Positions 1 to 10,153 of a DNA stretch of 64,000 nt are shown here, piece after piece; within the stretch, counting starts at the first letter, position 1, and each line of letters starts with the position of its first letter. Position numbers and translations under genes: made by a program. Source of the stretch: Cannabis sativa (taxonomy: Eukaryota; Streptophyta; Magnoliopsida; Rosales; Cannabaceae); contig NC_083604.1 in assembly GCF_029168945.1 (NCBI RefSeq), positions 73,176,211-73,240,210 on the forward strand. The letters are read 5' to 3'. The notes under the pieces are model-generated. The model saw only the letters and a list, made by a program, of their open reading frames with translations, did not search any database and was not told the origin of the DNA.

Positions 1-514
1 TCGGTGTTTGCTGGCCTACAATCAGGTAGGCTCTTCGTATCAGCACAGTAGCTTGCCGACTACGATCTTCGATCTCTGCATGGTGAGCCCAAAATGCCTC
101 CATCTCTTTGTCTCTCCATTCAGCGAACATACGCCTTTGTTCATCAAACGCAAGATTTACTGCGGCACGCAGTTCCTCCTGATCATGATGCAGAGTATTG
201 CTATGACCCTGCATGAGTTCGAGAGCAGCACGGAGATTTTGCAATTTGGTTGCGTCTCCGATGGTCGTTTGGGCGTTGATGCCTGGTGGAATAGTCATGT
301 TATGAACGCCCTGGCTGTGTGCGGAACTGTTATTCCCAGTCTCTTGCACACCAGGCGCAGTTTCAGTAACAGGAGTTGTCCCACCATTCACCATGTTTCC
401 CGTCTGTCCAGGATTGACAGCGGGTGGAACCCTTAAACTCCCTGGGTCCTGTAATGTCGAATCCAACGTCTGTGAGTTTGCTGGGTCAGACAGGCCTCTA
501 CGAGTTTGCACCAT
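1..514 (-). CDS. N-terminal part of a retrotransposon gag-like protein, cut by the window edge
   Basis: Reading leftward from an ATG at 514-512, an open frame of 171 codons runs to the window edge without a stop. The start (MVQTRRGLSDPANSQ) is followed by a low-complexity Gly/Thr/Asn-rich stretch. After that comes a charged, helix-forming segment with many Glu, Gln and Arg (ELRAAVNLAFDEQRRMFAEW). It lies about 60 bp downstream of a probable LTR on the same strand, the position expected of gag. A disordered leader followed by a helical region is common in plant Ty3/gypsy gag proteins, but no zinc knuckle or pol domain is inside the window. The family is therefore inferred from position and composition rather than from a diagnostic motif. 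The frame is intact, so this copy may be fairly young. Confidence 0.6.
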   Translation of the reverse strand, partial: MVQTRRGLSDPANSQTLDSTLQDPGSLRVPPAVNPGQTGNMVNGGTTPVTETAPGVQETGNNSSAHSQGVHNMTIPPGINAQTTIGDATKLQNLRAALELMQGHSNTLHHDQEELRAAVNLAFDEQRRMFAEWRDKEMEAFWAHHAEIEDRSRQATVLIRRAYLIVGQQTP

Positions 515-573
515 CGTGTCGAATGATGAAAAAGCGATCTGCGATTCTGCTCTCAATGAAAGCACCAAAATAT

Positions 574-1254
574 TGACTTCGCTTTTAGCCAACGACAATG
601 AGTCTTTTTGATAAGCGATAAACGATATGTCGTAATGAGAATATATATAAGAAAGCAATAATAAGACACAGGAATTTTATAGAGGTTCAGCCCCGAGCAG
701 TTTGGTAATAGCCTAATCCTCGTTATTTGTATTGACGTAAGAACAAGGAAGAAGTTTCCTTTTCTTATAGCTCTTACAGCAGTATCTCTGAATATATAAT
801 TCCTAGATAATAATAAGGCCTTAGCTTAACTGCGTATCGGCTTATAATTTTCCCCCCTTGCCCAGTGAACATTCCTCACTATTTATAGGGCTGGGAAACT
901 TGAGGACGAAGAGTTTCCTCTCTCGTTACAATGTGCATAAACAGAAAGATCGTGTGATCAATGCTGAATGCAAGGATCGTGGGATTGAGGCTGAATACAC
1001 TGACAGTGGGATCGTGTGTATGCCACATCCACGTAAGTTGATCCCTGAGTTGTAGGGATTGAGCTGATGACTCATGATGCGTCAGGCTGAATTCGCTAAG
1101 TGTTGATCACTCTGCACGGCTCGCTGAATATTTTATTCCGGATGTGCCAGCGAGGCGTCCTACTCGGCCTATCGTTCCGAGCAGATGCTCCAAGCAGAGC
1201 CCACGTGTCACCATTCTCGTGATGCCACGTCAGAGTGTCAAATTTGGGATAACA
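574..1254 (-). mobile_element. Probable 5' LTR of the retrotransposon whose gag starts at 514
   Basis: On the minus strand the segment begins TGTTATCCCAAATTTG and ends near GAAGTCA, giving TG...CA ends and about 681 bp. It contains a TATA-like CCTATAAATAG (about 880-890, minus) in the right place for an LTR promoter. The putative primer-binding stretch follows (TGGTGCTTTCATTGAGAG, minus, about 549-566). The second LTR lies outside the window, so the ends and the target duplication cannot be confirmed. Confidence 0.55.
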
Positions 1255-1672
1255 ATGATAATAGTGATGGTTTTGGGGTGGTTGTGGAGATAATTTTGGG
1301 GTGATTCTTTTGGGTATTTTCAGAAGAAGAAGAAGAAAATAAAAATAATAAAAAAATGAAAGAAAAGAATGAAAAAGAAAAAGAAAAGAAAAAATAAAAT
1401 AAAATAAAATAATATATATTTTTTATTATTTTTATCATTTTAAATTATTAATTTTATTTTAATATTATGTGGGCCACTGCCACGTGTATTTTAGTATACT
1501 TCAATAGTCCACTGTGGCACTTAATTGAAATTTTTAGACGAATGGGTAAAAATCATAACAGAAGTAAGGTTTACGTAGTTTTACCCTTAAAAAATGAATT
1601 GATTTAGTTAACTGTTAAAAAAAATAAAGTTCGAGTGGTTTTGTCGCCAATATCCTTTATCAAAATGTAGTG
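1255..1672. mobile_element. Decayed single end of a Mutator-like element
   Basis: The order of short blocks matches the right end of the Pack-MULE at 8887-10144: GGGCCACTGCCACGTGTA, CCACTGTGGCACTTAATTG, then a terminal block ending GTCGCCAATATCC. The matching left end is absent; a retroelement LTR abuts at 1254. A purine-rich run (about 1320-1410) occupies the interior. Divergence from the 8887 copy is high, so this is an old copy. Confidence 0.5.
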
Positions 1673-2055
1673 TTTTGCCATTGTTGACTAAGAAATAACT
1701 GTAATATAGCACTGTGGGAAATGGAGATAGGTCAAAGGAGACGAGCAATTTTCTTTAATAAAAAAGGGAAATTGTTAGAAGTAATTTTTTTTTATGTTTT
1801 ATTTATAATTTTACGGTTTAAAGTTTTTATTTATAAAAATACGTATTTTAAAATTACAAAAATATACTTTGCTTAGGAAAAATTAAGAAAATAACTAAAA
1901 AGAAATCAACCTTCACAATAACTATAAATAAACTATAAAATAATAAAAAAAAAAAAACAAATCCATAACAATTATAATTGAAGAAGTATAAATAAATTAT
2001 AAAACAACTAAAAAATAGTTTATTATTTTTAATAAAAAAGTATTTTTATTACTGA
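1673..2055. repeat. AT-rich dispersed repeat, unclassified
   Basis: No gene is seen. Blocks resembling ATAAATTATAAAATAATAAAAAAT and ATAGTTTATTATTTTT recur in inverted orientation at about 46440-46680, which suggests a dispersed repeat rather than unique sequence. No termini or target duplication could be placed. Confidence 0.3.
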
Positions 2056-2416
2056 CTAATTAGTAATTTTTCCCCTGAACTTTTTTGGCCGTTAAAAATT
2101 CCCCCTGAACTATTGAGATTGTTAAATTTAAAGACTTTTGTCTAATTTTAGTAAAAAAATTCTAACATGGATGAAAGTTCAAGGGGCATGATTTAGTACA
2201 TATCAAAGTTTGAGGGGTATGATTTGGTAGATATTAAAGTCTGGGAAGCATGGTTTAGTACATAAATAATCACTGAAACAGTAAAATTGAATGAAATTAG
2301 ACAAAAGTCTTTAAATTTAACAATCTCAATAGTTTGAGGGAATTTTTAACAGTCAAAAAAGTTCAAGGACACGATTTACTACATATCAAAGTTCAGAGGG
2401 AACGATTACTAATTAG
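2056..2416. repeat. MITE-like inverted repeat (CTAATTAGTAAT family)
   Basis: The two ends are inverted copies starting CTAATTAGTAATnnTTCCC, and the arms continue with shared blocks (TGAACTTTTTTGRC, TTGAGATTGTTAAATTTAAA and its complement). The centre holds direct variants of AAAGTTTGAGGGGTATGATTT. A related copy is at 29925-30263. No coding capacity. A clear target duplication was not seen, so the superfamily is open. Confidence 0.65.
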
Positions 2417-2723
2417 CCATAAAAATATATAAAGCATAAAATAAAAACACCTATGATGTATTTTTGTAATTTTTTCTTAAATTTTTTTATCTATTAATAA
2501 CATTTGAGCCGTTAAATGTATACATCTCACATTTTATTTGAAAGTGGCAACAACTAATTCTTAGGACAGCAACAGCAGCAATGGAATTATGGGACACGTG
2601 ATTTTTTTCCAACATAAATCTTTCTCTCTCTCTATCTTCTATTATTTTATTATGACAATTGACAACATTTGTTGGCTTCTTACTTCTTCTTACCCGTTAG
2701 TCTTTCTCTTTTATTCTCGATCG

Positions 2724-2731
2724 TATAAAAG
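2724..2731 (+). promoter_or_regulatory. TATA box of the BAHD acyltransferase gene
   Basis: TATAAAAG lies 86 bp before the ATG at 2817, leaving room for a short 5' leader. The 300 bp upstream (2417-2723) is AT-rich, and no other element is recognised in it. Confidence 0.55.
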
Positions 2732-2816
2732 TAATGCTATCAGAAGATTCACAACTCATTCTCTTCACTACTATAGTCTATAGTGATACTCTTTGTCAAA
2801 ACTTTAGCCCAAAGTC

Positions 2817-4139
2817 ATGGAAGCTACAACTACAAGATTTGAGTTAACACAGCCCGACCTTACACTCATTCCACTTCATTACATCCAAAAGGGACTTCTC
2901 TTCCCAAAACCATCTCAGCCCTTCACTCAATGGATCCAACGCTTGGAAACCGCTTTCTTCAAAGCACTCGATATTTTCTATCCTCTAGCGGGTCGCCTAG
3001 TCATGACCCAAAACGACGACGTTCAACTTACCAAATCTTTCTTCATAGACTGCAATGGCGCTGGCGGTGCTTTCTTTGACCACGTCACCTTTCACGACGT
3101 TACAGTTGCCGATATTCTCGATCCGCTCTACATCCCAGACGACGTCGTTTACTCTTTCTTTCCCTTGAACTTTGTTTGTAACTTCCAAGGAGTTTCAAAA
3201 CCGTTGCTGGCGGCTCAAGTAACGGAGTTAGTTGACGGTGTTTTCATTGGTCTCTCAGCCAATCATTGCGTTGCGGATGGGACTATGTTTTGGCTTTTCT
3301 TCAACACGTGGTCTCAAATCTGTCGCCAAAACAGCGTCGTTTTAGACCCTCCACACCCAGTTTTCGATCGTGACCAATTCTTTGAAGGTATCAACCCATA
3401 TCTTCTTCCACTTAGAATACCTTTTGATCCAGATCGAAAAACAAACAACACTCCTAGCTCAACACCAATCACATTGAAGCAAAGAATGTTTCGCTTTTCA
3501 AAAGAAACCATAGCCAAACTCAAAGCTAAAGCCAAAGCTGAGATAATCCATTTGTCACCCACAAAATCCATTAATAATATATCGTCTCTTCAAGCGGTCA
3601 TGGCTCACCTTTGGGTGTCCATAACCCGGAACCGAAGTTACCTGAAATCCGAAGACGAAGTGAACTACATTGTAATGGTGGGTCTCAGGCAAAGAATGGA
3701 GCCGCCATTATCAGAAGCGTATTGTGGCAATGCGGTGATGTTTGGGAATGTGGAGACCACGGCAGGGAAGCTTTTGGGTAAGAATGGATTGGGCTGGGCA
3801 GCATTGAAAATGAATAAGATGGTCGTTTCGCATACCCCTAAAAAGGCCCAAGAGTACTTGAAGAATTGGGCCGAAAGCCCAGACGAAATAAAAATGAAGA
3901 AAGAGTTAGGGTGTGAACTGTTGACGGGTAGTTCACCACGGTTCAATGTTTATGGGAATGATTTTGGTTGGGGAAGACCAGTTACTGTGAGAAGTGGTCC
4001 AGGGAACAAGTATGATGGGAAGTTGACTGTTTTTCCTGGGTCTGAACACGGAAGCATTGACTTTGAGGTTTGTCTTCGAGCTCAGACACTTGAATCCATG
4101 TCAGTAGATAAACAGTTCATGGAGACTGTAACCATATGA
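2817..4139 (+). CDS. BAHD (HXXXD-type) acyltransferase, At5g67150/At3g50280-like
   Basis: A single open exon encodes 440 residues, the usual length of BAHD enzymes. These soluble enzymes transfer acyl groups from CoA thioesters to hydroxyls or amines of plant metabolites. Both signature motifs are intact: the catalytic H150-xxx-D154 in SANHCVADG, and DFGWG at 382-386 near the C-terminus. The beginning (YIQKGLLFPKP, 22-32) and FYPLAGRL (54-61) resemble the clade of uncharacterised acetyltransferases around At3g50280, At5g67150 and EPS1. This clade assignment rests on remembered similarity. The donor and acceptor substrates cannot be read from the sequence. The start is the first ATG, 86 bp after a TATA box, and there is no signal peptide, so the enzyme is expected in the cytosol. 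No frame damage is seen. Its position near the PLC-X and F-box genes matches the Arabidopsis block. Confidence 0.93.
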   Translation: MEATTTRFELTQPDLTLIPLHYIQKGLLFPKPSQPFTQWIQRLETAFFKALDIFYPLAGRLVMTQNDDVQLTKSFFIDCNGAGGAFFDHVTFHDVTVADILDPLYIPDDVVYSFFPLNFVCNFQGVSKPLLAAQVTELVDGVFIGLSANHCVADGTMFWLFFNTWSQICRQNSVVLDPPHPVFDRDQFFEGINPYLLPLRIPFDPDRKTNNTPSSTPITLKQRMFRFSKETIAKLKAKAKAEIIHLSPTKSINNISSLQAVMAHLWVSITRNRSYLKSEDEVNYIVMVGLRQRMEPPLSEAYCGNAVMFGNVETTAGKLLGKNGLGWAALKMNKMVVSHTPKKAQEYLKNWAESPDEIKMKKELGCELLTGSSPRFNVYGNDFGWGRPVTVRSGPGNKYDGKLTVFPGSEHGSIDFEVCLRAQTLESMSVDKQFMETVTI

Positions 4140-4433
4140 TTAGTATTGTTGTTTCTTTTGAGTAATGATATATGCTTTGATAAACTTATGCACTTAAATA
4201 TTATACGCAGTTTTTTTAAATCTGGTTTGAAAAGTATTGTATAATATTGGGATTTGGGATTTGGGTGTATATTTTGGTTCAACATATCCTTATTGTTTTA
4301 TTATTATTGAAATATGTCATTTTACCTATGGCAAAATAATGATGTATTTGTGAGGTTTGTGAGATTTATTTATTATTAATTATGATGAAATGTTGATGAG
4401 TTTGTTGCAAAATATCCATCCTTGTTTAATTAT
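4140..4433. other. 3' flank of the acyltransferase gene
   Basis: AT-rich sequence that probably holds the 3' untranslated region and polyadenylation site. No clear AATAAA in a convincing position and no other feature is seen before the poly(T) run that marks the next retroposon. Confidence 0.35.
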
Positions 4434-4985
4434 TTTCTTTTTTTTTTAATAAATAATACAATTTTATTAATATCAATTAGCTAAAATAACAGTTTACAAT
4501 CAAATCGTGACATTTTCCCTATTAGAGAAACAATTAAAATTAGAATAAAAAAATTAGCTAAATAATTAGCCGTCTAATTTCTAAATTGTTTGACAAAAAC
4601 ATTAAAAAAAAAAACTAAAAAATAAAATTCTATTAAAAAGATTTCAACACCACAGACTTTAAGAATACTTATATTGAGTTTTATCTAATGTTCAAAAGAC
4701 ACAATAATAAAAACTGTTGCATCAGGTTCATTTAACCTCTTCAATCGCATAGAACTTGTTATTCCTAACTACTAACAACAATTTGATGCTAGTTATCGAA
4801 TAATAAAGAAGAACCAACAATGAAACAAAACAAAACAAAACAATATCACACATACAAGACTAAAACAATCAAAATCATGTCTTAGAGACAAAACTAAAAC
4901 ACTAAAAATTATGTCTCATAGATAAAACTAATTGTGACAGCAAAAATTGAATCACAATAGTAAATACAACCCCGACCAAGCTGCA
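4434..4985 (-). mobile_element. Retroposon fragment resembling a LINE 3' end, copy 1
   Basis: Read on the minus strand, this is the same sequence family as 31380-31967. Shared blocks are GCTTGGTCGRGGTTGT, TTTAGTCTTGT, TTTTGTTTTGTTTTGTTTC, GTTAGTAGTTRGGAATAAC and AAGTTCT. Both copies end in an A-rich tail, here seen as the poly(T) at about 4440-4449. Two copies with a common tail and unrelated flanks point to retroposition. No open frame remains. The link to a LINE 3' untranslated region is inference. Confidence 0.6.
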
Positions 4986-6224
4986 CTTGTACTTTTAATC
5001 TATTTTGACGTTTGGTTACCTTTCTCTTTCATTTGTCCCTGAAATATTAAAAATGCAGCTGTGAAGAAGTACTTGATTTGTCTAAAAAAAAAAAAAGAAA
5101 AAAGAAGAAGTACTTGATTGGAAAATGAAAATTGAAAATATTGTGATATATTATAGCCAATATTAATTCTGGTGATGGGCCTAGTCATCAACCTAAAGCT
5201 AATGGGCCGAATGCTCTATTGTTAATTCTGATGATGGGCCTAGTGATGGACAGGGACGTGGAAAATGTCGCATAGACTACAGGAAAATTGAAAATTGTCA
5301 TTTTACTATTCGTGTTTCCTTCAAAGCCAATTGTATTTGCTAACTTCACTTATCAATTTAATGAACATTTTCTAACCAAAATTAATATTATTCTTGTCTA
5401 ACTCAATATTAATTTGCCAACGATCACCGAATCCCACGGATGATTCTTATAAAAGTCAGCTTTCAGCTCAAACTAACAGTATGTCAGATACTCAATTTTC
5501 TCTGCTTTTTCACATTAATATTGTTATTATTCTACAAAGTTCAAACCAACCATTAATATTCCTAACCATATCTTAAAACACATCATTTAACTCAAATATC
5601 CAAAGAGGTATATTTCTCAACAATCCAAATCTCAAAGCATTCATTAACACGTTTTCCCCAACTAAAAGTGATGAACAAAAATCTTATACCACTTCTCTGT
5701 ATCTAGTTCTTTTTTTTTTTAGGAAAATAAAAATAAAATTAAAATGACAGCAGCTTCTTCACAATATGGATAAGAATGAGGTTGCCAAAAGGTACGGATA
5801 TTAATTAACCATATAGGACCAGTCATATAGTGTGAACTGTGAAGTGAATTTATTTTGAGTTTTTATAGTTTAGACTTCTAAAGAAGAAAAATTGCATGAT
5901 ATGGTAAATGGGGAACGGTTATTGGGTCCCGCAGTAGAAATAGCTGAGGAGAAGCTTACCTACCCTACCATGTGATATCTACTTACACTTTACAAGGGTA
6001 ATTCAATAGTAGACCAAAATACCCTAAATCTCCCCAAGCTTTTATAGAATTATTAAAAAGAAAAACCCCATATATGAAAGCATGATTAGAAAAGAAAAAA
6101 AGGAAAAAAAAAATCAGTTGGAGAGAGCTCCAACAGTGGGTCAAATACCCCAAATGTCCCAAAGCTTTTCCTTTATAGAAAAATATACTTAATAATTAGA
6201 AAGACGTCACTAGTGTAAACAAAG
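4986..6224. other. Intergenic, no feature recognised
   Basis: About 1.2 kb of AT-rich DNA with no coding signal. The block RTGATGGGCCTAGT is repeated at about 5173 and 5233. Short open frames here show no family resemblance and are not called. Confidence 0.4.
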
Positions 6225-6405
6225 GAGAAATGCTAAAAGATATAGTGTTTAGTATTTTTTTTTATGTGTGAATATTGTTATTGGTCTAACTAAGTATCGA
6301 GTCTCATATAGTTTAATATAATAACTTTTAGGAAGTATCGCTAGTCAATCGCAATGCGACATGTTTAGTGGTGTTTGACAACACTAATGCCTAATAGCAA
6401 TGCTC
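6225..6405. mobile_element. Mutator-type MITE, copy 1
   Basis: The element begins GAGAAATGCTA and ends TAGCAATGCTC, an imperfect terminal inverted repeat. It is flanked by TAAACAAAG on the left and TAAACAAAT on the right, an 8/9 match to a 9-bp target duplication. The internal block ATCGAGTCTCATATAGTTTA is shared with copy 2 at 16385-16568. Non-coding, 181 bp. Confidence 0.75.
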
Positions 6406-6443
6406 TAAACAAATTGCAAAGAGAAATGGTAAAAGGTAAAAAG

Positions 6444-7029
6444 TATGGGTATTCATTAGACCATATTTAATATTTTTAGGTCTATTCAAATCTCATTCAA
6501 TTATATATTGGATGTTAGATTTTACAATCTGATCCGATCTAATTAATTTCAGTCATTCAATCAATCCAATATTTATTGGATTGGATCGGTTCTATCTGTT
6601 AAGTGTATTTCATATATATATTTATTAGTTTAATTAGATTTATCCAATATTTTAGACTAATATTTTTTATATCGGATCAGATGCACTCAATATTTTAGAT
6701 CAAGTATGTATTAGATTGGATTTGATCAATCCAAACTAAGAATAAAAGAGTAAAATTTTAATAATTTTATATATACATATATATTTTACGTCTAGCAATA
6801 TAAAATTTAATTACTCATCCAAAGTAAATGAAAATTTTAATTAGTTCGATTAGATATTGGATGTATTGGATTTTTTAGACACCTCATTCAAATCAAATCC
6901 GATCCAATTGGATATTAAAAAATAACATTCAATTCGATCTGATCACAATTTGATATCCAATATTTGACGATCAATTGTAATTAAATCGGTTAATTATCAT
7001 TAGATTGGATCGATTAATGCACACCCTTA
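6444..7029. mobile_element. Non-autonomous hAT element, 586 bp
   Basis: A perfect 8-bp target duplication GTAAAAAG (6436-6443 and 7030-7037) encloses ends TATGGGTATTCATTA and, inverted, TAAGGGTGTGCATTA, the hAT form. The interior is rich in GATTGGATCGG/CCAATATTTATTGG subterminal motifs and has no open frame. Confidence 0.85.
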
Positions 7030-7037
7030 GTAAAAAG

Positions 7038-7444
7038 TATCAAGTTTCTTGATATGATAAGTAATAACAATGCTCCTCTTAGTCTCTTAAGCAAAAAAAA
7101 AAAAAAAGGCTAAAATACACTATTTTTTAAGCTAAAATAGCTAAACAGTTAAAATAAAAAATTATTTTTATTATTATTGTTCCAACTATACTCTCTACTA
7201 TAGTTAGTATTTGATTATTTGAATAATATTTTATAATTTAAATTTGTCAAATATAAATTAATTTTTTAAAATGATAGAAAAGTCATAGTGCTTTTGATTA
7301 AAATACTATTAAAATAATTTAGTAGAAAATAGGGAGTTCCCTATATTTAGAGAGCTCTCTATCCATTCTCTATTATAAAGAGTCATTTTTTGTATGGTTA
7401 AAAATTATTTTTTCAAGTCTCACTCCTTATTTCAACTAAGGAGT
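7038..7444. other. Intergenic, no feature recognised
   Basis: AT-rich DNA with a 15-bp poly(A) at about 7091. No gene or element end could be placed; part of it may belong to the LINE that follows. Confidence 0.35.
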
Positions 7445-8642
7445 ATGTTTAGAGAACATGGTTAGCAATGCTAGTCTCTTACATGGGTAATCAAGAAACG
7501 ATCTCTGCTATCCTGAGTGAGGGTGTTCCTGCTGGACGAGGCAAGGATAGCTGGTTCTGGACCTTGGAAAGTAATGGTCGGTTCTCCTGCAAATCAGCCT
7601 ATTTGGCCCACACTGTGGATAGTTCGAGCCCTAGAGAGGTTGCTCCCTCTATGTGGAACAAGCTTTGGAATAGTAAAATTCCAGAGAGACTCAAGGTCCT
7701 TTGGTGGTGTATTCTGTCCAAGGCTCTCCCAGTTCGATCGGTGTTAGGTAGAAGGTTTCCTATTGAGGATGAGAGCTGCCCCCTGTGCGGAACAGACAGT
7801 GAAACTATGGAGCATTTATTTCTCTCTTGTAATGTTGCCTTCACCTACGACGGTCATCTCCTTGGGGTATCTTCCCTATCTGTGACGCTGGTATAAGAAT
7901 GTGGGATTGGGTTAAGTTCTTATGGGATCTCAAAAATAAAGGAATTAATGAGCAGGAGACCTTTTTATATGCGTCGCTCATCATTGACACAATCTGGCGG
8001 ACCCGGAATGAAAAGGTACATAATAATAGTCCGGTGGATATCTTTAAATGTATAGACTCTGTTCGTTTTTCTTTTGCAGATCATCATGCTTACTTGCTCC
8101 CTTGTCCAACCCGGTGCTTGACGGAATCTTGGAGTCCACCCCCACAGGATTGGTTGAAGCTCAACTGCGACGTTAGAGTGGGGATGGATAGCATGTGCGC
8201 TGCAGTGGTTGCAAGGGATCACGTCGGCAAGGTGATCTGGGTTTCTACAAAAAGACTGGATTTTTCTAATGCTCTCTGTGGGGAAGTGGCAGCTTGCTGT
8301 ATGGCTATAGAGGAGGCTAAAGCTCGTGGTATTGAGTTTCTTATTGTGGAGAGTGACTCGAGGGTGGTGATCAACGTTCTTAATGGGAAGGAGTCCTGTT
8401 GGGAGCTTGATAACTATGTCTCTTTTTGTAAAAACACCTCCACCTCTTTTATTGGTTGTACTTTTCAATTTGTTCGTAGACAGTATAATTGTATGGCCCA
8501 TAATGTGGCTAACTGGGCATTTTCCCATCAGAGGTTTGGCTCTGTGCCAATTTCCTCTATGCCTGATATTATATTTTGTAATGACCGCAAGGTTTGATAG
8601 TTTCTAATCTAATATAAGTACGCTTTTCTTCAAAAAAAAAAA
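7445..8642 (+). mobile_element. 5'-truncated L1-type LINE
   Basis: Only the last part of ORF2 is present (see the pseudogene at 7468-8597), followed by a short 3' region and an 11-base poly(A) at 8632-8642. A 3' end with a poly(A) and a missing 5' part is the usual product of target-primed reverse transcription. No matching target duplication was found on both sides, so the left boundary is approximate. Confidence 0.75.
7468..8597 (+). pseudogene. LINE ORF2 C-terminus: zinc-binding RT domain and RNase H
   Basis: The first frame (7468-7896) carries the plant LINE zinc-binding region: GRFSCKSAY, WNKLWNSKIPERLKVLWW and CPLCGTDSETMEHLFLSC, which contains the C-C-H-C pattern. The frame then breaks near 7840-7900. 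The next frame (7899-8597) holds the RNase H-like domain, with KLNCDV, VARDHVGKVIW, EVAACCMAIEEAKARG and VESDSRVVINVLNG. Its acidic residues sit in the expected D...E...D order. The reverse transcriptase core and endonuclease are missing and the two halves are out of frame, so the copy cannot move by itself. The domain order is diagnostic of plant L1-type elements. Confidence 0.88.
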
Positions 8643-8704
8643 GACACTGTAAAAAGAAAAAGACAAGAAAAAAGTTTCCTATATTTACATTATTATATTA
8701 TACT

Positions 8705-8750
8705 AAAATAAATACTATTTTCATTCAAAAAAAAAAATAAATACTATTTA
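8705..8750 (+). mobile_element. Possible tiny retro-insertion: poly(A) flanked by a repeat
   Basis: ATAAATACTATTT occurs just before and just after a short stretch made of TCATTC plus about 11 A. A poly(A) stub between direct repeats is what an extremely 5'-truncated LINE or SINE insertion leaves. Simple slippage is an alternative. Confidence 0.35.
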
Positions 8751-8886
8751 GGATTTTGCCCTTGAATTATGACCTATGTATTGTTGTGCCCTTGAATTTT
8801 TCAGCTTGTTAAAAATGAGCTTTGAACTTTTCACAATTTTGTAAATTGGTCATTCTGTCAAATTTTATCATACGTGATAAATAAAA

Positions 8887-10144
8887 GGGATATTGGCGGC
8901 TAAACCACCTGAACTTTACGGTTTGTAACACTTAACCACAAAAACTAAAATTTTGGCGGCTAAACTACCTAAACCCTGGTTCCGTTTTGCTCTGCACACC
9001 TCCGTCCAAAAATCACAGTTAAGTGCCACGGTGGACTGTACGCGTGTACACACTTGTACACGTGGCAAGTTTTTAGTGGTCCACGTAATATTAATTTTAA
9101 AAAATAATTATAGCCCTCACAGAACTCCCATCCCTCTCCGGCCCCCTTGTGCCCCTTGTGCGACGTCGACCCACTCCGGCGACCACCCCTGAGATTGTCG
9201 CCGTCGTCCAAGAAAACAGAAAAATATAATCTTTCTTACCAAGAAAACAAAAATAAAGGGAAAAAAAATGAAAGAAAGTTTTTAGTGAAAAAGAAGAAAT
9301 GAAAAAAATGGTATTCATGGGAGAAATATGGTCACAAGTGGGCTCAGTAATGGCAAGCATAATGTTTGTTTATGCAATAATTCAACAATACTTTCCGTAC
9401 AATCTTCGTCGTCATCTTGAAAAGCATACCAGCAAAATCGTGGGTTTCTTTTACCCATATATCCAAATCACTTTCCACTTTCCGTTAATACACTGGTGAC
9501 CGTTTCAAACGCAATGAGGTCTACATAGCTATCCAAAACTATCTCAGTGCTAATTCATCTTCTCGAGCTAAACGATTAAGCGCTAACGATATCAAAGATA
9601 ACAAATCTTTAGTTCTAAGTTTGGACCACCACGAAGAGAGAGAGAAAGCTATGGCTTCCTTCGACGCGTACGGTCTCGACGGGGACGATCTCAACTCCTC
9701 TGTCCGCCATTTCGATGACAACGGTCTCGACGGCGACGATCTCGAGGGTGGTCGGGGGTGGTCGTCGGAGTTGGTCGATGCTGCACAAGGGGCAAAGGGG
9801 GTCGGAGAGGGCTGGACTGGAGTTCTGTAGGTAAAAGAAAGAAGAAGAAAAAAAAAAAGAAAAGGAAAGGAAAAAAAAAAGTAAAAAAAAATATTTTTAA
9901 TTTTTTTTTCTGACTTTTTTAATTTGTTTAATATTTATTATTATTTTTTAAAATTAATATTACATGGACTACTAGAAACTTGTACACGTGGACAGTCCAC
10001 CGTGACACTTAACTGTGATTTTTGGACGGAGGTGTGCAGAGCAAAACGGAACCAGAGTTTAGGTAGTTTAGCCGCCAAAATTTTAGTTTTTGTGGTTAAG
10101 TGTTACAAACCGTAAAGTTCAGGTGATTTAGCCGCCAATATCCC
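8887..10144. mobile_element. Pack-MULE: Mutator-like element with a captured AAA-ATPase fragment
   Basis: A perfect 9-bp target duplication TAAATAAAA (8878-8886 and 10145-10153) encloses inverted ends starting GGGATATTGGCGGCTAAA. The inverted repeats are about 220 bp with few mismatches, and weaker inverted similarity (GC-rich, CTCCGGCGACCACC type) continues inward to about 9200 and 9740. There is no transposase. The interior carries a fragment of a host AAA-ATPase gene (9299-9645). It also has a tandemly repeated GGTCTCGACGG-GACGATCTC block (9671-9742) that extends a new open frame, 9621-9830. Long terminal repeats, a 9-bp duplication and gene cargo define a Pack-MULE. An older relative end lies at 1255-1672. 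Confidence 0.9.
9299..9645 (+). pseudogene. Captured 5' fragment of an AAA-ATPase gene (AATP1/At3g28580-like N-terminus)
   Basis: The frame from the ATG at 9317 reads MGEIWSQVGSVMASIMFVYA, then QQYFPYNLRRHLEKHTSKIV and GFFYPYIQITFH. This is the membrane-anchored N-terminal AAA-associated region typical of the plant AAA-ATPase family around AATP1. About 7 extra bases near 9480 shift the frame. The match continues in the new frame with TGDRFKRNEVYIAIQNYL, SSSRAKRLSANDIKDNKSLV and LSLDHHEE. The Walker A/B ATPase core is absent. It lies inside Mutator-type inverted repeats, so it is transposon cargo rather than a resident gene. Transcription could yield a chimeric or antisense RNA against the parent gene. 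That effect is inference. Confidence 0.88.
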
Positions 10145-10153
10145 TAAATAAAA

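Noticed and set aside
8..436. 142-codon plus-strand frame at the window start
   Set aside because: It is the antisense of the gag frame that runs leftward from 514, which has a better start, composition and LTR context.
7965..8528. 187-codon minus-strand frame
   Set aside because: Shadow of the LINE RNase H frame on the plus strand.
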